Assembly (NCBI GenBank): GCA_031286555.1
Contig: JAITUD010000040.1
Location: 1-8,255 of the forward strand
Origin: Microbacterium sp.
GTDB taxonomy: Bacteria > Actinomycetota > Actinomycetes > Actinomycetales > Microbacteriaceae
DNA length: 8,255 bases
Direction of reading: 5' to 3'
Both the position numbers and the translations under genes were made by a program. Position 1 is the first letter of the stretch, and each line of letters begins with the position of its first letter. This document shows positions 8,032 to 8,255 of the stretch, piece by piece. The notes under the pieces are model-generated. The model saw only the letters and a list, made by a program, of their open reading frames with translations, had not been told where the DNA came from and searched no databases.

Positions 8032-8255
8032 TCACAGATCTGAAGAGGTGGACCAGAGGTTCACGTCGACGCGGCCTGCGACGGCGTCGATGCGTGCGAG
8101 CTCCTCGGAGCTGAATGCCGCGCCGTCCACGGCGGCCAGGTTCTCGTCGAGTTGCTCCGGGCGGGAGGCGCCGATCAGCGCCGAGGCGACGACCGGGTCA
8201 CGGAGGGTCCATTGGATGGCCATCTGGGCCAGGCTCTGACCGCGCTGACGCGCCA
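8032..8255 (-). CDS. Aldo/keto reductase, C-terminal fragment (5' end beyond the window)
   Basis: The frame is open to the right edge, giving 73 C-terminal residues. The sequence runs ARQRGQSLAQMAIQWTLRD, then ALIGASRPEQLDENLAA, and ends in a short helix and NLWSTSSDL. The IGAS-(R)-P-EQL-xxN block is the conserved C-terminal nucleotide-phosphate-binding region of aldo/keto reductases, NADPH-dependent cytoplasmic TIM-barrel enzymes. The 'LAQMAIQWTLRDPVVASALIGAS' style and the NLW ending resemble the YghZ/L-glyceraldehyde-3-phosphate reductase branch, but substrate cannot be assigned from a fragment. The catalytic Asp-Tyr-Lys-His lie outside the window. It is followed after 7 nt by ispE. Confidence 0.88.
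   Translation of the reverse strand, partial: ARQRGQSLAQMAIQWTLRDPVVASALIGASRPEQLDENLAAVDGAAFSSEELARIDAVAGRVDVNLWSTSSDL

Overview
The window reads as chromosomal DNA of a high-GC actinobacterium, most likely a member of the Microbacteriaceae such as Microbacterium. This rests on strong G/C third-codon bias, MEP-pathway isoprenoid synthesis (ispE), actinobacterial-style LacI and ABC-F proteins, weak Shine-Dalgarno sites and a short dispersed repeat I associate with that group. The genus call is inference, since no rRNA or marker phylogeny is available here.

Layout, left to right. (1) 1-1214, minus: an ABC-F family ATPase that runs off the left edge. It carries a short dispersed-repeat-like sequence translated in frame in its inter-domain linker. 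(2) 1260-1751, plus: a small zinc-dependent nucleoside/nucleobase deaminase, divergent from the ABC-F gene across 45 bp. (3) 1774-1801: a 12-bp-stem hairpin terminator between convergent genes. (4) 1819-5908, minus: a three-gene sugar import operon transcribed in the order ATPase (mmsA/gguA-like), permease (mmsB/gguB-like), lipoprotein sugar-binding protein (chvE-like). The first two genes overlap by 4 bp. A hairpin followed by four Ts separates the permease from chvE. (5) 6011-7021, minus: a LacI-family repressor immediately upstream of the operon. (6) 7092-8024, minus: ispE. (7) 8032 to the right edge, minus: the C-terminal end of an aldo/keto reductase.

The best-supported regulatory picture is a self-contained sugar-responsive module. 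Two nearly identical 16-bp palindromes with a central CpG (15 of 16 positions shared) lie at the start of the transporter operon (5940-5955) and at the start of the lacI gene (7037-7052). Each sits next to a recognisable promoter element, so the LacI protein probably represses both the transporter and itself and is released by a transported sugar or a derivative. No sugar kinase, isomerase or hydrolase is present, so the sugar cannot be named. The ChvE/GguAB-type family is associated with several monosaccharides (arabinose, xylose, galactose, glucose, fucose).

No wholly new system is visible. The items most worth a second look are the repeat translated within the ABC-F gene, the hairpin placed before the binding-protein gene, the operator pair, and the separation of ispE from the ABC-F gene by the transporter module. 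No stretch over 300 bases lacks a gene. The intergenic gaps are 45, 67, 56, 102, 70 and 7 bp.
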